A stretch of 64,000 nucleotides of DNA from Cryphonectria parasitica EP155 (taxonomy: Eukaryota; Ascomycota; Sordariomycetes; Diaporthales; Cryphonectriaceae). The notes under the pieces were generated by a model. That model was not told the origin of the DNA. It worked only from the letters and a program-made list of their open reading frames with translations, and ran no database searches. Positions 9,755-20,597 of the stretch are shown in pieces. The translations under genes were made by a program, and so were the position numbers. The DNA lies in the NCBI RefSeq assembly GCF_011745365.1, contig NW_024468914.1, forward strand, positions 1,324,001-1,388,000, read 5' to 3'. Positions within the stretch are counted from its first letter, which is position 1. Each line of letters begins with the position of its first letter.

Positions 9755-12632
9755 AAGGGCCCTCCTTACCTCCTAGGTAGAGGGTGTGTCCTCCTTCTTC
9801 CCCCTTTTTCACTCATCAATCCATTCCATCCAAGTTGGTCATCTCTAAGTGTATCTCTCTCCTCCACTGTATCTCTCCCTTTTTGCAGTGTCAGAATAGA
9901 AACCGAGAATGTGTCTACCTCCCCAGTCGGCGGGGCGGCCCACGACCCCGGAAGAAGCCACGGCCAGAGATGGACGTGACGGACGTGACGGACGAAGACC
10001 CGAACCAAATACCCAGCGACGTCTTCACCGTGTTGTCACAGGAACCAGCTGATGCACCCCGGGCTCGTGAGTTCTTCTGGCAGCCCGCTCTATCCTTTGG
10101 GATGGGATTCCCCGAAGACTGTGTTGACAGACTGGCTTGGAAACAGCCATATCGATACAGGACTACATCGACCCGGGAGCCGGCCTGAAGCAGCTCCAAG
10201 ACTGGGTCCCGGACAGCGACTTCATCTTCGACAGCCTGTTTCTGAACGGCATGGACCCCACTGTCGGCGGCGGCGGCGGCTTTGCGTCGGATGTTTCCGG
10301 GACGGAGACGCCGGCTCATGTCGCGCCCATGGTGAGAACCTACCAGAGCGACGCAGCAATGTGAGAAAACCCGGCCCCAAAGGTGTCGTTCTGGGATGAT
10401 GCCTGGCTGACCGCCTCCACCAGACTTGAAGCGTACTACGTCTTCATACACCCTTTCCTCCCGATCCTACCGCCGCCGTTTAGCATTCCTGTTGATCGGC
10501 CTGTGCCCCGTTTGCAAGACCAACTCGACCTCTTCGAGGGGGCCTACGAGCCTTCCTCGGCCGTGACGCTTGCCATCTCGGCCGTCCTCGCCCTCATACC
10601 GTGCCCCGAGGATCCTCACCCCCAGACGCACGAGTCGCAGCTGTTCCGGAGGAAGTACGCCCAGTTCCTCGCCCAGTCTGCCTTCGAGACCATTGAGAGC
10701 GACGAGGAGATCCCGGATTCGTCCATCGAACCCCCCAGGGCGCTCAGCGAAGAGCCCAAACAGCCTTTTCGGAGGCCACTGCACCCACAGGTTCCCCTGG
10801 AGCTCGAGAGGATTGTGGCTCTGTGCGTGCTGAGCATCTACGAGTATGCACAGCGTGGGAACCTCAAGAAGATGCAGAACCGGGCGGGGCAGGCGCTCAT
10901 GTCTGCGATGGACCTGTCTCTGCACTCGTGTACGGTGCGGGACGAGTTCACTGAGGCGAGACGGCGAGCCTGGTGGATGAGTGTATGTCGGCCCTACCAC
11001 TCGTTGCTTTCGCCCTGCCATACGAAACTAACTCTCCTCTGCTTTTCTTTTTTCCTCTCTTAGTACGTGTGCGTCGCGCAGGGCTCCATCGTCAGCAACA
11101 CGGTGAGATCTTGTCTCAGCAACAGCGCGCGCATGATCTTGACCCTGACAGGCTGCAGCAGAAACCATCGTTCCTGGTGCTCTCGCCCAGCTACACGGCC
11201 GAGTTCCCAACCTTTCTCGCCGATCCTGAGGTGAGCAGTCCCCAGTGCAGACATCTTTGGGCAACCATAGAGACACAAATAAACTCACCAATCCTTCCTT
11301 CATAGGCGTTCACTGTCTTCATGCAAGCCCAGCGTGCAATCCTAGCCGCGACGCAGTTTGTCATAGAGCTCAACAAGGCTCTCAAAGAGAACGCCGACAT
11401 GAAACCCATCTTTGAGAGGATGAGAGAGCTTGAAGCCCTCCTCGCGCCGCTCCTAGCCCGTAGCGAAGGCTGGCTGCTGCCGTCCACGACGACATCACCT
11501 GTCGATCCCGCCGAGGGGGTTGTGGCCCGGTCGCTGAGGTGCATGGCATCCATCAAGCTGAATAGGTATGTGCCTCGAGATAGTTGTATTGTCCTCCCTT
11601 GCCACCGAGCCAGCCACACAGGGCCCCAGTGTCTCGCAGGTAAGACTGACATACGTCACTACCACACCAGTGCAAGGATCAAAGTCCACCGCTATTGTGC
11701 CTTCTTTGACATTCCTGTCTTCTCGCGCAAACACTGCGATTTGAAGCCCTTCAACTCGAGCAGCAGCAGTAGCAACAGTGGCGGCGACGAGCCACGACAG
11801 TGGCCTGCGTGCTCCTGCAGTACTTTCGTCACGCCCTACGCGGCGAGCACGACTGGAACTGTGACCACGCCGAGTGGCAGCTCGCTTTCAGCAGGGTTGT
11901 CTCCAACCTCTTCAGACGGTACCACTATCACCACCGCTACTGTCACCACCACCCAACAACAACAACAACAACAACAACAACAGCCGTCACCACCCTACCC
12001 AGCAACTAATCCCTTTCCCTTCAGCAGCCACCAGTCCGCCCGAACCTGCCTCAAGTGCGCGCTCGATATTTCTCGCGCGTTTGAGGAGCTCCCGTACCCG
12101 ATTCCTACAGGCGCACAGCAGCCGCAAGGCCCGCCTGTGTTCCTGTCGCCGACGTCGGGGACGGTGTGTCCACGTACGATGCCTTCTTTTGCGTGCTGTG
12201 CTATGCAGTGTGCTTATGCGCTGCTTATGGTTCACCAGAAGACTCGGGCACTGTATTCTCCGAATGCCGCTCCTGGGGTAGTCGAGGGAGTAGGAGGGGC
12301 CACGGTGGGTCTTGGTGGTAGTGAGGCGATGAGGCTCAGTGTAGGCGGAGTCGGAGCACATCAACAGCAGAACCAGCAGCAAATTGATCCAAGGCCTGCG
12401 GCTGTCAAGAACCTTCTCATCAGGCTGCAGCAGGGGCTGACGAGTATTTACGCCACATTGTCGAACTATGCCATGTCGTCTGAGGCATTGGGAGGGATGA
12501 GGGGTAAGTCTGGTATCTTTGCGCGCGGTCTTTGATGCTTTGTACTGGTTTGGCTGGCTGACTGACTCCATTCCACCCGCAGACCAAATCAAGAGCGCGA
12601 TCGAGGACTCGACGGTGTTTGTGGTCGGATAG
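9275..12632 (+). CDS. Zn2Cys6 fungal-specific transcription factor
   Basis: I model ten exons: 9275-9399, 9654-9699, 9889-10066, 10147-10360, 10424-10982, 11064-11102, 11159-11230, 11306-11565, 11671-12503 and 12583-12632, giving about 791 residues. Removing introns 1 and 2 assembles a perfect binuclear zinc cluster, with Cys39, 42, 49, 55, 58 and 65 (C-x2-C-x6-C-x5-C-x2-C-x6-C). A basic RRGG/KK linker follows. The middle homology region carries the motif YYVFIHPFLPILPPP and then SIVSNT. The C-terminal half is Ser/Gln-rich, with a ten-Gln run, and ends in the conserved EALGGMRDQI. An upstream in-frame GTG is not a start, so I chose the first ATG. The start of exon 7 could be 11159 or 11162. 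Intron 8 (11566-11670) is 105 nt and stop-free in frame. The DNA target is unknown. Confidence 0.88.
9714..9752. repeat. (CA)n microsatellite inside intron 2 of the transcription factor
   Basis: This is a CA dinucleotide tract of about 19 units within the intron at 9700-9888, between the exons that encode the zinc cluster. Confidence 0.9.
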
Positions 12633-14130
12633 AGAGGCGATTACTAGTTTTTGCATGAGGATACGCCTTTGCTGTCATTAGCAGCAGCTTGGGCTTGGAC
12701 ATTTGCTGGACATGGACTGGGACTCCTCGTGTGGTGATCTGGAAGTACATTATGATAGACGGTCTAGAGTCTGAGAAGGGAACGAAGCTTCAAGGTCCAT
12801 GGCCGAGGGAGGAAGGCCGGTGGGGGGGGGGGGGTTGGAAAGGAATAGCAACGGCTGGCAGTTGCCATCAATGACAGTATTCCTGTGTTCGCCAGCCTGT
12901 GACATGAGAATCGTGCCTTCCACAGGACCCCAACGTATATGCTACATTTTCCTACTGCGTAATTAAGTACCTGAGTACGTCGGTTGGTCTGTGGGTAAGT
13001 ACTTTGTAGCCAACCCTGCGGTTCAAGATTATCTCAGGGCCACAATTTCGCAGGTCTGCAGACAAACAAGCATGCCATGACAACTATGTTCTTTTCTTAT
13101 TTTCCTTTCCCCCTTTCCTTTTTCCTTCTTTTCCCATTCTATGTTATACTCGAGTGCATGTTCAATCTCTTCGTTGATATTCTTATCCAGTTCTCCTTCC
13201 AGCTTAGCTCATAAGCCCAGCGGAATGTCGGCAGCGCTAAAAATAATTCCATCACCGACCCTATCCATGCCAGCGTGCGCTGTATTTAACTCCCTGCACC
13301 ACCCCCCCCCCCCCGGTAGCCCCCGCCCTGAAAACAGGAACCATCACCCCATGCCCCGGTACTAGGCTCTAGTACCCAGCCACCCAAAAGTAGAGCCTGG
13401 ATTCTGGCTGTAGTACAGAGACGCGCCTGCGCTGTTGACGACGGGGGGGCTGGGCTGGGGCCTGTGCTCTTTCGTCTCGTCGTTCAGTGCATGCTTCCAT
13501 CCTGATTTGAATTGCGTCAATCCTCTTCCATCCTCAACGATCACAGCATTGCGACGCAGTATCGACGCACATTCACACACACTCTCTCTCTTTGTCTTTT
13601 CTCGCGTCATGCCTTTCTCGAGGACTCGGCCTTCCCTTGCTTCCATATCGCAGTGCTACCGGCAATACTAATCAAACGAACAAACACCAAAACCAAACAC
13701 CTACCACTCAGTCGCGAATCGATCTCTTCGCCTTGTTTTGCGTTTAGAGAAGAGGCGAACCCCGTCTATTCGTCCGCCCCACTCGTGCCACGGACCGACC
13801 TCCGTCGCGACCCTCGTGGCCGCCTGGCTGAACGCCGCTGTAATAAGGCGTCACCTGAAAGCCCTCACCCCGGCACCGTCTCAACGCCCAACCTCGCAGT
13901 CGAAGCCCGACGAGCCGCCGGCGCCTCTCTTCAGTACGCGGGCCTTGCTGGTCGTGAATCGAAACCTGCTTCGACCTCCCCCTACCTGCCCAGAACTCCC
14001 ATCATTACTCTACCGTACCTCGAGGTGGAAGCAGTACATCATATCTTGGGTACCCGACTGCGGTTTGAGCGTGGCTGTACCGTCGTGAATTACGCACCCA
14101 GACGGACGCACATATATTCCTCCGATCAAG
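12633..14130. other. Intergenic region, 1.5 kb
   Basis: No gene is recognised here. The region has a G run near 12824-12833, a C run near 13302-13314 and a pyrimidine-rich part around 13095-13140. The 13.4-14.1 kb part is C-rich with short chance frames and is probably a long promoter or 5' UTR of the membrane-protein gene at 14131. Confidence 0.5.
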
Positions 14131-14786
14131 ATGGCTACGACAGAAACATCAGAGAGCGATGTCGTCTACGAGCGGCGCGTTGAGCGCCTGCACAAGTACC
14201 ACTGGCCCGCAATTCAGCTCAACGTGTGGATGCTATTCATGCTGGTCGCATCGTCCGCCATTCTCGGTATCTTTGCGAGCTTCATACAAACGCAACAACA
14301 ACTACGGCTCGGAGTACCATGGTAAGCAGACCCCTCCCAATGCCTCTTTCTCTCTCCCCCTCTCTTTCAATCTCCATCCAGCGTATTCTAATTCCTCTTC
14401 TCTCACTTTGCAGGTACTTCCCCTACTACATAACCGTCTCCGCCATCGTGATCATCTTCATATGGTTAATGCTCTGGCTCATCTTCCAACGCCGTCTCCT
14501 CCCTTCCATCGTAATGATCGGCGGATTTATGCTCTTTGTGCTGTGGCTAGTCGGCCTGATCGTTGTCTCGGTGGAGCTCTGGGGCCCCAACGGCGTGAGC
14601 TCTTCGTGCAATACCCAGGTATTCAACACGAACCCGACTGGCCAGTCCCTCCAGACGCTGGCTTGGCTGGAGCAGAAGAGCATCTGCCAGGGCTGGCAGG
14701 CCGTTTTCGCGCTGGGGCTGGTCGGTTCGATATTCCTCCTATGGATCATGATCATGGCGTACCAGGTGTTTGCTATGGACCGCTGA
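14131..14786 (+). CDS. Four-helix membrane protein (MARVEL-like)
   Basis: I model two exons, 14131-14321 and 14414-14786, giving 187 residues. The donor is GTAAGC and the acceptor TTTGCAG, and splicing restores a Trp codon (VPW|YFPYY). The protein has four hydrophobic segments, at about residues 31-53, 67-90, 95-118 and 160-183. Its short charged N terminus faces the cytosol by the positive-inside rule. A loop with two Cys lies between helices 3 and 4. The four-helix layout and size fit the MARVEL-type or small fungal integral membrane proteins, but no diagnostic motif is visible. I infer plasma-membrane or vesicle location only from topology. Confidence 0.8.
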
Positions 14787-15350
14787 CCGCCAACTTGTTG
14801 TTGGTCCCTGTCAAGAGTCTGCTGTGTTTTTTAACTTTCTTTCTTGAAGATATGCCGTTGGGGGGATTTCAATTCAATACGTACAAGTTTATGAAGATGG
14901 CCATTGATTGAGGTTGGAAGCATGACTGGGTGTTTTTTTTTCCTCTTTTTCAGGAGGCGTATGGTTGACTGTGGTCTCAAGAGAGAGCGAGGTTGCACGA
15001 CCGATATATGGGCATGATAACAGGAGCGATACCAAGGGGCTGGCCAGTGGGCACGATGTATCATAGCTTTCCACGATTTTGAAGCCTGTTACGGGGTTAT
15101 GGGTCACGATGTCATACATAGTGCCGATTGGATTGGAACATGACCGTATAATTCACATCAAACATTCAACAGCAACATAAATATTTTGACTTTGACTTTG
15201 TAATTCATTATGGTATCAAGCTTCTACTACTGTCCTCCCCCCCCCCCCCGGCCGGTCTCAATTACGTATTATAACGCCGGATTGCCCACGTAAATTTAGG
15301 TAGGCACGTAGGTAGGTAGTTGTCCATCAGGATTTTCCAAGCCGGTTGGT
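14787..15350. other. Convergent intergenic region
   Basis: This lies between two convergent stop codons. It contains a C run near 15236-15249 and an AT-rich stretch at 15150-15215. Nothing coding is recognised. Confidence 0.6.
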
Positions 15351-15688
15351 TTAGTTGGAGAACTTGGAGTTGACCTGCTTGCCCGTCGCCTTCTCAAACA
15401 TCTCACGGGCACCGTCGGTGATTTTCTCGGAGGTGTTGCGGTCAACGGTGTGGCCGGACTTCTTGGCGCCGAAGTCAAAGGCTATGAGCATGAACGTAGG
15501 ACTGTTAGTCATTGCTGTTCTTTCCCTTACGGATTCAAAAGAATGATAACAAGGCAAGAGGGGGGAGAAGAGAAAAACTCACCCTTGTCAAGGTAATCTT
15601 CCTTTTCCGCACCAGCCTGCTGAGGGGGAGCAGCTCCGGAGCCGCCGGAGTTGCTGACGGAGTTCATGGCGTTCTTGATTTGATCCAT
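15351..15688 (-). CDS. Small conserved fungal protein, 78 residues
   Basis: I model two exons, 15688-15583 and 15481-15351, separated by a 101-nt intron (GTGAGT...CATAG). The N terminus is short, helical and amphipathic (MDQIKNAMNS), followed by a Gly/Pro/Gln-rich linker. A charged segment, EKEDYLDK, sits at the splice junction, and the C-terminal part reads TSEKITDGAREMFEKATGK. I recognise this as a small hydrophilic protein widespread in filamentous ascomycetes, often strongly expressed. I know of no established function. It resembles stress or LEA-like small proteins only in its hydrophilic helical composition. A TATA-like motif sits about 120 bp upstream of the start. Confidence 0.88.
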
Positions 15689-16915
15689 TGTTGATGGTGG
15701 TGATGATGGTGATTTGATGCTTTGAAAAAATGCGATATGATGTGATTGATGAGGAGTGAATGGGTCTTGGGAAGATGTAGAAAGCTAAGAGATTGCCAAG
15801 GGAATGGATTTATATATTCGAAAGAGGGGTCTTGTACGAGGGGTGGAGGGGGGAGGAGAGCCTTCGTAGCTGGCCTCATTACATCACTGCCAGCTGAACC
15901 CCGGATAAGGTTACCACGAAATGTAACAGCCACTCAAAGCCGCTCAGGGGTCTAAGCAGGACTGTGAAAGGCTTGGCAGAGGGATCAAATGCGAAGAGGA
16001 GAACGAAAACAAAACAAGCCAACCGTTCGAGGGGGCTTATCCTGGTTGCTGGTGTCTACTTTGGTACAATAATCATGGCAGCTTGGCTTTTGGCCCTCGG
16101 ATCCTTGTGTCTCAGCAGCTACAGTACGTCATCGTCTGCTCGGACCCCTGTTTTTTGTGGAGGGGGAGGGGTCCTGTTGGACCTTCTCCCGAGGTCACCT
16201 CCAGTATCCTTACTACGATGGATAATTATAGCTGTGATACCATACGCATGTTCGAATGCTCTTATCCTCAAGGTAAGCTTTATTCGTGCAGCATCAGATT
16301 CGGGACGTCGTCCAAAAGGACGCCCATCAGACCCAGACAAGGATCCAACTATTGTTCCCTTCGACCGATAACCTTGGAACCTGAGACTGACTCGTCCGCC
16401 CTCTCTGAATTGTCGTCACATGTGGAACGTTGGTACCATACTTCTTCGATTGTCTGAGTGCCACCTATATCCTACATGATATACATGCAAGACAGTGAAC
16501 CAGCGTTATGCGTGTCTGTTCGAATTCCTGACTATCATGGCTATACGAGAATACCTCTTCCGTCTCGACCATTTGCAGTGGCATGCCATCTCGTTCCTGG
16601 GTCGTTACTTAGCACTGATGCGCTTTGATTTCACGTTGGTGTACAATACCAATACACAGTATTGATCGTAACGAAATGGAGGCAAAATGGGGGGTGGAAA
16701 CAAGAGGGTGCCAACACTCGAAAGTACTTCCCTCCTGGATTTTGTGGGGGGGTGGGGGCTTAAGCACAACTTCTCCCTCCTCCATGCATAGATATCGGCT
16801 CTAGTCAACAGGAGCATACATATTGCTTGCACATGATCGTAAACAAATACATCCACTATTCCCTGGTTATAACCACGACAGTTACCGGCTGGTGTTGGCA
16901 CTAGAGAACGGAGAC
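15689..16915. other. Intergenic region, may hold 5' exons of the LysM gene
   Basis: Apart from the candidate TATA box, I see one notable item. An ATG at 16076 opens a hydrophobic stretch (MAAWLLALGSLCLSS) that looks like a signal peptide and is followed by a GTACGT donor. It could be the first exon of the LysM gene at 16916-17607, but I could not connect the reading frames with confidence. Confidence 0.4.
15809..15816 (-). promoter_or_regulatory. Candidate TATA box for the 78-residue protein gene
   Basis: The minus strand reads TATATAAA about 120 bp upstream of the start codon at 15688. This position suits a core promoter of a strongly expressed small gene. The assignment rests on sequence and distance only. 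Confidence 0.4.
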
Positions 16916-17607
16916 ATGGCTATAATGGGCGGGAGATCTGGACAGGGAACACTGCGGTATCTCTGTACTCAAGGGTACAAGACTATTTCTCCATTCTGCA
17001 ACGCGATATGTGATGAGTTGCCCAGGTGTTACACGCAGCACATTGCCACAAAGATCGGCTGCACCGAGATCGTGACCACAATCTCTACAGAAACCCGAGC
17101 CATCTCGTACCTCCCACCCTTTGCAACACCCTTTCCTGTTCGTCTCACTCAGTAACAAACTATACTCTCAAGGGGAATATGAAAAGATTGCTCTGCGGCT
17201 GGGCATGGATGTTTTGGCTATCGTTATGGCTAAAAATGGTTCTTCTGGGACCATCAACACCTCTGTCGAGCTCGCGGTGGGCCAGTTTCTCAAGGTTCCT
17301 CAGGTAAGGGTCGTCCCCCTCTCGTTTTCCCCTGTATTGTCCTATGATGTGCATTGCAGTAAGAACTGCATCCTCAAAACTTATTCAACAGTGCGCTCCG
17401 TCTCAATGTGTTCTCCAGCCTTACTCCTTCTCGTGGGGCGTGTACAAAAACTTGGCGGAAGATTACGACTCAACTATCGGCCAGATCATGATGTTGTCCC
17501 CTATTTACAACTGCAGCTCCAAGGCTATGGAGAGTGGCACGTATCCTTCGATTACTCTGCCTGTCAACTGTACCCTATTAGCGCGCAATGCGACCGTGTT
17601 GGTGTAA
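16916..17607 (+). CDS. LysM-domain protein, 5' end unresolved
   Basis: The last two exons are clear: about 17153-17303 and 17392-17607, with intron GTAAGG...CAACAG. The first encodes a LysM-like repeat (YEKIALRLGM ... NGSSGTIN ... LAVGQFLKVP). The second starts with a Cys pair (CAPSQC) and has a second, weaker LysM-like segment (VYKNLAEDYDSTIGQI). LysM domains bind chitin or other N-acetylglucosamine polymers, and secreted fungal LysM proteins often act as effectors or cell-wall binders. Upstream, an open frame from the ATG at 16916 has six Cys. It can join at 17107-17152 through a 46-nt intron with a weak GTACCT donor. No signal peptide is present in this model; the one at 16076 may belong here. 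The gene could be intact with missed exons, or a decayed copy. Confidence 0.55.
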
Positions 17608-17945
17608 TTTCTTGGATACCAATCACTTGCTGGCGAGAGATATTGTGCGAGGGCCAGTGGTGCACGGCCCCAGCCAGCCAACAGCCAGACCTGTTGATAG
17701 CCTCAGATACCTGGCCTCGTGGCGTCTTTCTTCCTTTCTCTTTTCTTCTTCAGCGCACAGCAATGCAATCTTTTTGCCCTCACACAGATATGATATTATT
17801 CGAATCGTTAACCTGTTTGTCTAGAAATTGTATTTGTTTCCAAAAAAAAAGGCGAGCGGCAAAGAAGATTTGCGGTTATTTTGGTGGAGAAGATAGATAT
17901 GTATTTGTATTCACTATCGACAAATTGTCAAATAAAAACCAGGAA
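17608..17945. other. Convergent intergenic region, 338 bp
   Basis: This lies between the LysM gene and the amidohydrolase, which are convergent. It is AT-rich near 17820-17945 with a short A run at 17843. Nothing coding is recognised. Confidence 0.6.
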
Positions 17946-19403
17946 TTATTCTATCAATTCTGGCCGGGCATAAACATCCGTGGGCAGTTTAGACCACCTG
18001 CTGTTATACACCCTGCCCTCCTTGATCACTGCCATAAGATGGCGGTCAGGCTTTTCGAAAATAGTGATATCCTCCAACGGGTTCGCATTCAACACTAAAA
18101 GGTCAGACACGAATCCCTCCTTCACCTGTCCCAGCCTGTCCTGCTGCCCCAGCATCCTGGCTGGGTTGACAGTAGCATGCCGCAAGACCTCCTCGCAAGG
18201 CAGCACCTGGGCTCTCAGCCCAAATTCGCCAAGCTGCTCCACGCCCAGGAAACTCAGCAGGTCGCTGCCCAGGCACATTGTCACGCCAGCCTCGTATGCC
18301 AGCTTGAGGCTTTTGAAGCCCTCCTTCAACACCATCTCGTTCTTTGCGCGGTTCTCAGCCGGCAGGAAAGCAGCATACTTCGGGTCGGCCATGGCCTTGT
18401 ACGCAATCAGCGTCGGCGTAAGGAAGACCCCATTATCCGCCAGAAACCGCGCCGTCTCCTGATCAAGAAAGTTGCCGTGCTCGATGCCCCGGACCCCGTT
18501 TTCGACGGCATGCCGGATCACTTTTGGTGTGTACGCGTGCGCGGTCGCAAAGGTCTCGCCGAACAACGTCGCCACCTCCGCTGCGGCGCGGATCTCCTCC
18601 GCTGTCAGCTGCACGCCCGCCAGCCTGTCTGTTGGGGATGCGACGCCCCCGCCCGCCATGAGCTTGAGGAAGTCGGCGCCCTGGCGGAGCTGATCGCGCG
18701 CCGCATGGAGCACCGAGGGCACACCGTCGACGACGAGGCTGAGGCCTTCCGAGGAGCCGCCTCCACAGCAACCGCCACCTCCACCTGTGATGGTGGTGTC
18801 ATGAGCACCTCTCCGGTCGCCGTGACCGCCCGTCTGACTGAGGGCGCGGCCTGCGATGAACAGCCGCGGGCCCGGGAACACGCCGTCGGCAATGGCCTCC
18901 TTAAGGGCAAGAGTGGCACCGCCGCAGTCGCGGGCCGTAGTGTAGCCGCGGGCCAGCATGGCTCCGGCCTGGAAGGGCTGGCGGAGGAGGGAGACAGCGT
19001 TCGGGACGGACATGGACGAGCGCAGGTCAGACTCGCCAGGGACTGAGGTCAAGTGGACGTGGGCGTCGATGAGCCCCGGGCAGAGGTAGTATCTGCCGGC
19101 GCAGTCGATGCTATTGACGGCATCATCGGCCTCGCCTCCACCTTCTCTATTACTGATGCTGGCATCAATGGAGGTGATCTTGCCGCCTGCGATGCGCACG
19201 GTCTGATTTGGGAGCACTCTGCCAGCTGCAGCGTCGATGATGTTGATATTCACAAAGACATATGTTTTCTGGGATAGAAGGGACCATGGCTTGGTGATTG
19301 TGTCGGGGATGGTATTGTTATCAGAGTGCTGCTGCTCCTGGATTGCCACGACTGCTGTGTGGCGAGGGAGGCGGCTGAATCCCTGGGCTGGTCGCACCTT
19401 CAT
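17946..19403 (-). CDS. Metal-dependent amidohydrolase (imidazolonepropionase/ochratoxinase-like)
   Basis: This is a single-exon gene of 485 residues with a complete binuclear amidohydrolase site. It has His115-x-His117 (DAHVH), Lys247 (FLKLMAGGG, the likely carboxylated bridging Lys), His289 (TAHAY), His309 (IEHGNF) and Asp381 (GSD). The layout matches the Xaa-Pro dipeptidase/imidazolonepropionase-like subgroup that includes fungal ochratoxinase, which cleaves amide bonds. A Gly/Cys-rich loop (GGGGGCCGGGSS, near 207-218) interrupts the substrate-side region and is unusual. About 45 residues precede the first beta strand. No clear signal peptide is seen, so the protein is probably intracellular. 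The substrate cannot be assigned from sequence. Confidence 0.9.
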   Translation of the reverse strand: MKVRPAQGFSRLPRHTAVVAIQEQQHSDNNTIPDTITKPWSLLSQKTYVFVNINIIDAAAGRVLPNQTVRIAGGKITSIDASISNREGGGEADDAVNSIDCAGRYYLCPGLIDAHVHLTSVPGESDLRSSMSVPNAVSLLRQPFQAGAMLARGYTTARDCGGATLALKEAIADGVFPGPRLFIAGRALSQTGGHGDRRGAHDTTITGGGGGCCGGGSSEGLSLVVDGVPSVLHAARDQLRQGADFLKLMAGGGVASPTDRLAGVQLTAEEIRAAAEVATLFGETFATAHAYTPKVIRHAVENGVRGIEHGNFLDQETARFLADNGVFLTPTLIAYKAMADPKYAAFLPAENRAKNEMVLKEGFKSLKLAYEAGVTMCLGSDLLSFLGVEQLGEFGLRAQVLPCEEVLRHATVNPARMLGQQDRLGQVKEGFVSDLLVLNANPLEDITIFEKPDRHLMAVIKEGRVYNSRWSKLPTDVYARPELIE

Positions 19404-20556
19404 TGTGATATTGTTGGTATTGAATGTAGGTCAATTATGAGCCTGCTGTTTTTTGATCAGGAGGACGAATTAGCCATTGATTACAGGAACGACCAGATGA
19501 GTGCTTGCCCGGTGATGCAAGACGAGAGACATATGCCTGGCAGTAAAGACCATCTATCTTTCGACCCCACTTCCGGCTAAATAGCATATACAGCACAACG
19601 AAGGGGTGACCCATCCTACTGTATCTTGTTGAAGATTATGTGGGTTTAATGCTGGGCTCCTGCAGAGCTGGAAGTTTCTCAAAATCGAATTGGTTGCGAA
19701 TATTACAATTTTACAGTCCCTGGCGATTTGACTGTGTAATTGGCAGCGTTTTAGCACCTACAGCAAAACACTGACGTGAAGAAATACGCAAGTACAGATC
19801 CACAACAAGCATGTCAATATCGGCTTCTTTTCGCTGTATGGGCAATGTTTATTATTTGCAATGACCTCGAAGTCTGAATTATTGGTGACCAACTCAATTG
19901 TCAAGCCTTTACAAAATACATATTCAGTTGCCACTTCCGTTCTGATTGCTTCCAAAGACTAATTTCAAGTCATTCTTTTCAGCTTCGCAATGTACATACA
20001 ATCTGGACCGGAAATTAAACTCGAATCCAGCATTGCGAGTTTAGCTGACGAGGTGCAGATGCATCAACAGCAATTTCATTCTGACCGCCGGGGCCTTCGG
20101 TCTTGACGGAGAGTCTGCAAAATTTTGAGTACTCATCTTGCAAACATTGTGGTGGGACCTATTCTGTCTCCATCTTCCCCTTCAAAGTACTTTTCATCAA
20201 ATGGTTATTGTCCCTGTAGCAAGCAGATAATTGCTAAAGTATTCTTCATATGGCTGCATGAATAGCTCGGAGAAGTCCTTGAGTTTGATTGTGGGTTGGA
20301 GATGTAGGCGGCTCCGCAAGCCAGGGCAACAAGGAAGGGGGAGAGGGAAAGAGCATCGCTAGCTTGGAGTATTGAAGCATTGGCTCTCACAGAGCACTAG
20401 CACAGACTGCATCATAGATTTAATGCTCTACAGAATTGCAGTGAGGGATACGATCGAGTAAATAATGTACTGAGTAGCACCACCGTTCCCTGTCCAGTAA
20501 AAGGTTCAGCATCTCTTCCTTCTGTACTTTTGCTGCGGTACAGCAGTACTTCGCTC

Positions 20557-20583
20557 GGGGTCCGGACCCCTTGCTGATCAGCA
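20557..20583. repeat. Two adjacent perfect palindromes
   Basis: GGGGTCCGGACCCC (20557-20570) is followed after one base by TGCTGATCAGCA (20572-20583). Both are perfect dyads that could form hairpins or bind dimeric factors. They sit just before the inverted-repeat element. Confidence 0.7.
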
Positions 20584-20597
20584 GCATAGAGACAGTG

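Noticed and set aside
9410..9812. Frames with Thr-His or Cys-Val repeats
   Set aside because: They are translations of the CA dinucleotide tract inside an intron.
10332..10423. An earlier donor (GTGAGA at 10332) for intron 4 of the transcription factor
   Set aside because: It would leave the wrong phase for the conserved LEAYYVFIHPF exon; the donor at 10361 keeps frame.
11800..12009. An alternative frame inside the transcription factor that reads like protein (LLQYFRHALRGEHDWNCD)
   Set aside because: The main frame at the same place matches the conserved family order (CSCSTF, then FPFSSHQSARTCLK), and no splice sites connect the alternative frame. It is a chance overlap in GC-rich coding DNA.
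16537..16665. A 42-codon frame that faintly resembles the end of a retroelement RNase H domain
   Set aside because: It is too short, has no neighbouring transposon motifs in any frame, and the resemblance is limited to a few residues.
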